DNA of 5,065 nucleotides from Candidatus Ryanbacteria bacterium RIFCSPLOWO2_12_FULL_47_9c (GTDB lineage Bacteria > Patescibacteriota > Minisyncoccia > Ryanbacterales > GWA2-47-10b). A program made the translations under genes and the position numbers. The stretch is taken from assembly GCA_001821795.1 (NCBI GenBank), contig MHOB01000046.1:1-5065 (forward strand). Reading direction: 5' to 3'. Shown here piece after piece: positions 4,791 to 5,065 of this stretch. A model generated the notes under the pieces. That model saw only the letters and a list, made by a program, of their open reading frames with translations. It ran no database searches and was not told the origin of the DNA. Each line of letters begins with the position of its first letter. The first letter of the stretch is position 1.

Positions 4791-5065
4791 TTCCCGGCGT
4801 CGCCAGAAAAGAAAACAAAGGATTCAGAAAAAAATCGCGTTTGTTTTTCTCGGCATCGTTATTCTCGCGGCTGGAGTTAGTATATTTTTTTCCTGGGAGA
4901 AATTTCGGATTTCTCGTATTACATTTTCGGGACTTGAACGGACAAACGAAGAAGCTCTCCGCGCATATATACAAGATCGCCTTCGTGAACGTTTTGTCAT
5001 TCTCTTTCCCCGCGACAACATCTTCTTTTTTGGGCCCCAAAGATTAAGTCAGGGGATCATGTCTT
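4738..5065 (+). CDS. ftsQ: FtsQ/DivIB-like cell division protein, N-terminal part (3' end outside window)
   Basis: An open frame of 109 codons from ATG 4738 to the window edge, overlapping the last 53 bases of serS in another frame. It shows FtsQ architecture: a short cytoplasmic segment ending in a very basic stretch (SRRRQKRKQRIQKK, about 19-32), one membrane helix at about 33-52, then the start of a POTRA domain. The POTRA begins KFRISRITFSGLERTNEEALRAY at 55-77, in which the F.I..I.f.G...t..e pattern is typical, and continues with RDNIFFFGPQRLSQGI at 92-107. FtsQ links FtsB/FtsL to the early divisome at the septal membrane. No in-frame ATG lies downstream, so either ATG 4738 or TTG 4741 is the start. 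No clear Shine-Dalgarno site is seen, so translation may be coupled to serS. The beta domain and C-terminus are off the window. FtsQ-type POTRA is the best match, but another POTRA membrane protein is possible. Confidence 0.75.
   Translation, partial: MLANRYYKKTTRLSARIDSRRRQKRKQRIQKKIAFVFLGIVILAAGVSIFFSWEKFRISRITFSGLERTNEEALRAYIQDRLRERFVILFPRDNIFFFGPQRLSQGIMS

Noticed and set aside
4787..5047. Open frame of 86 codons in the third forward frame after serS
   Set aside because: It has no recognisable protein features and overlaps the FtsQ-like frame, which has a membrane helix and POTRA start.
1..5065. UGA recoding (code 25)
   Set aside because: TGA ends several well-bounded genes at expected family lengths, and no in-frame TGA interrupts a conserved domain.

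Overview
The window looks like chromosomal DNA of a Candidate Phyla Radiation (Patescibacteria) bacterium, probably a Parcubacteria-type lineage. This is inferred from the gene mix, not from a marker tree. It holds a compact row of short genes, all on the plus strand. One is a secreted Ig-like protein with thrombospondin-type calcium loops and an arginine-rich membrane tail, a type common in those genomes. There is also a membrane-anchored cupredoxin with a YHDH loop, a divergent seryl-tRNA synthetase and an FtsQ-like protein. TGA ends several genes (positions 1525, 2522, 2885 and 4788), so the UGA-as-glycine code of Gracilibacteria/Absconditabacteria does not apply. No mobile elements, CRISPR arrays, tRNAs or rRNAs were seen, and no intergenic gap exceeds about 80 bases.

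Layout: (1) 1-1527 holds the 3' two thirds of a ribokinase-like PfkB sugar kinase, an MBL-fold metallohydrolase 4 bases later, and a Dabb-family (dimeric alpha-beta barrel) protein 25 bases after that. This is probably one transcription unit for small-metabolite salvage or detoxification. (2) 1604-2887 holds the secreted calcium-loop protein and, 3 bases after it, a DgkA-type lipid kinase, so the pair belongs to the cell envelope. (3) 2906-3430 is a separately promoted gene for the anchored cupredoxin-like protein, with a perfect TTGACA -35 and a good Shine-Dalgarno sequence. (4) 3449-5065 starts with a perfect palindrome. Then comes a consensus -10 box placed so that transcription would start on the A of the serS start codon, then serS itself. 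The 5' part of an ftsQ-like division gene overlaps the serS end and runs off the window.

The most unusual signals are not coding. They are the GACGTC-rich 16-bp palindrome before serS, the apparently leaderless serS start right after it, and a perfect 15-bp inverted repeat inside the calcium-loop protein gene. The clearest protein oddity is a cupredoxin without the usual cysteine copper ligand but with a His/Met-rich surround. I see no convincing multi-gene novel defence or mobile system here.
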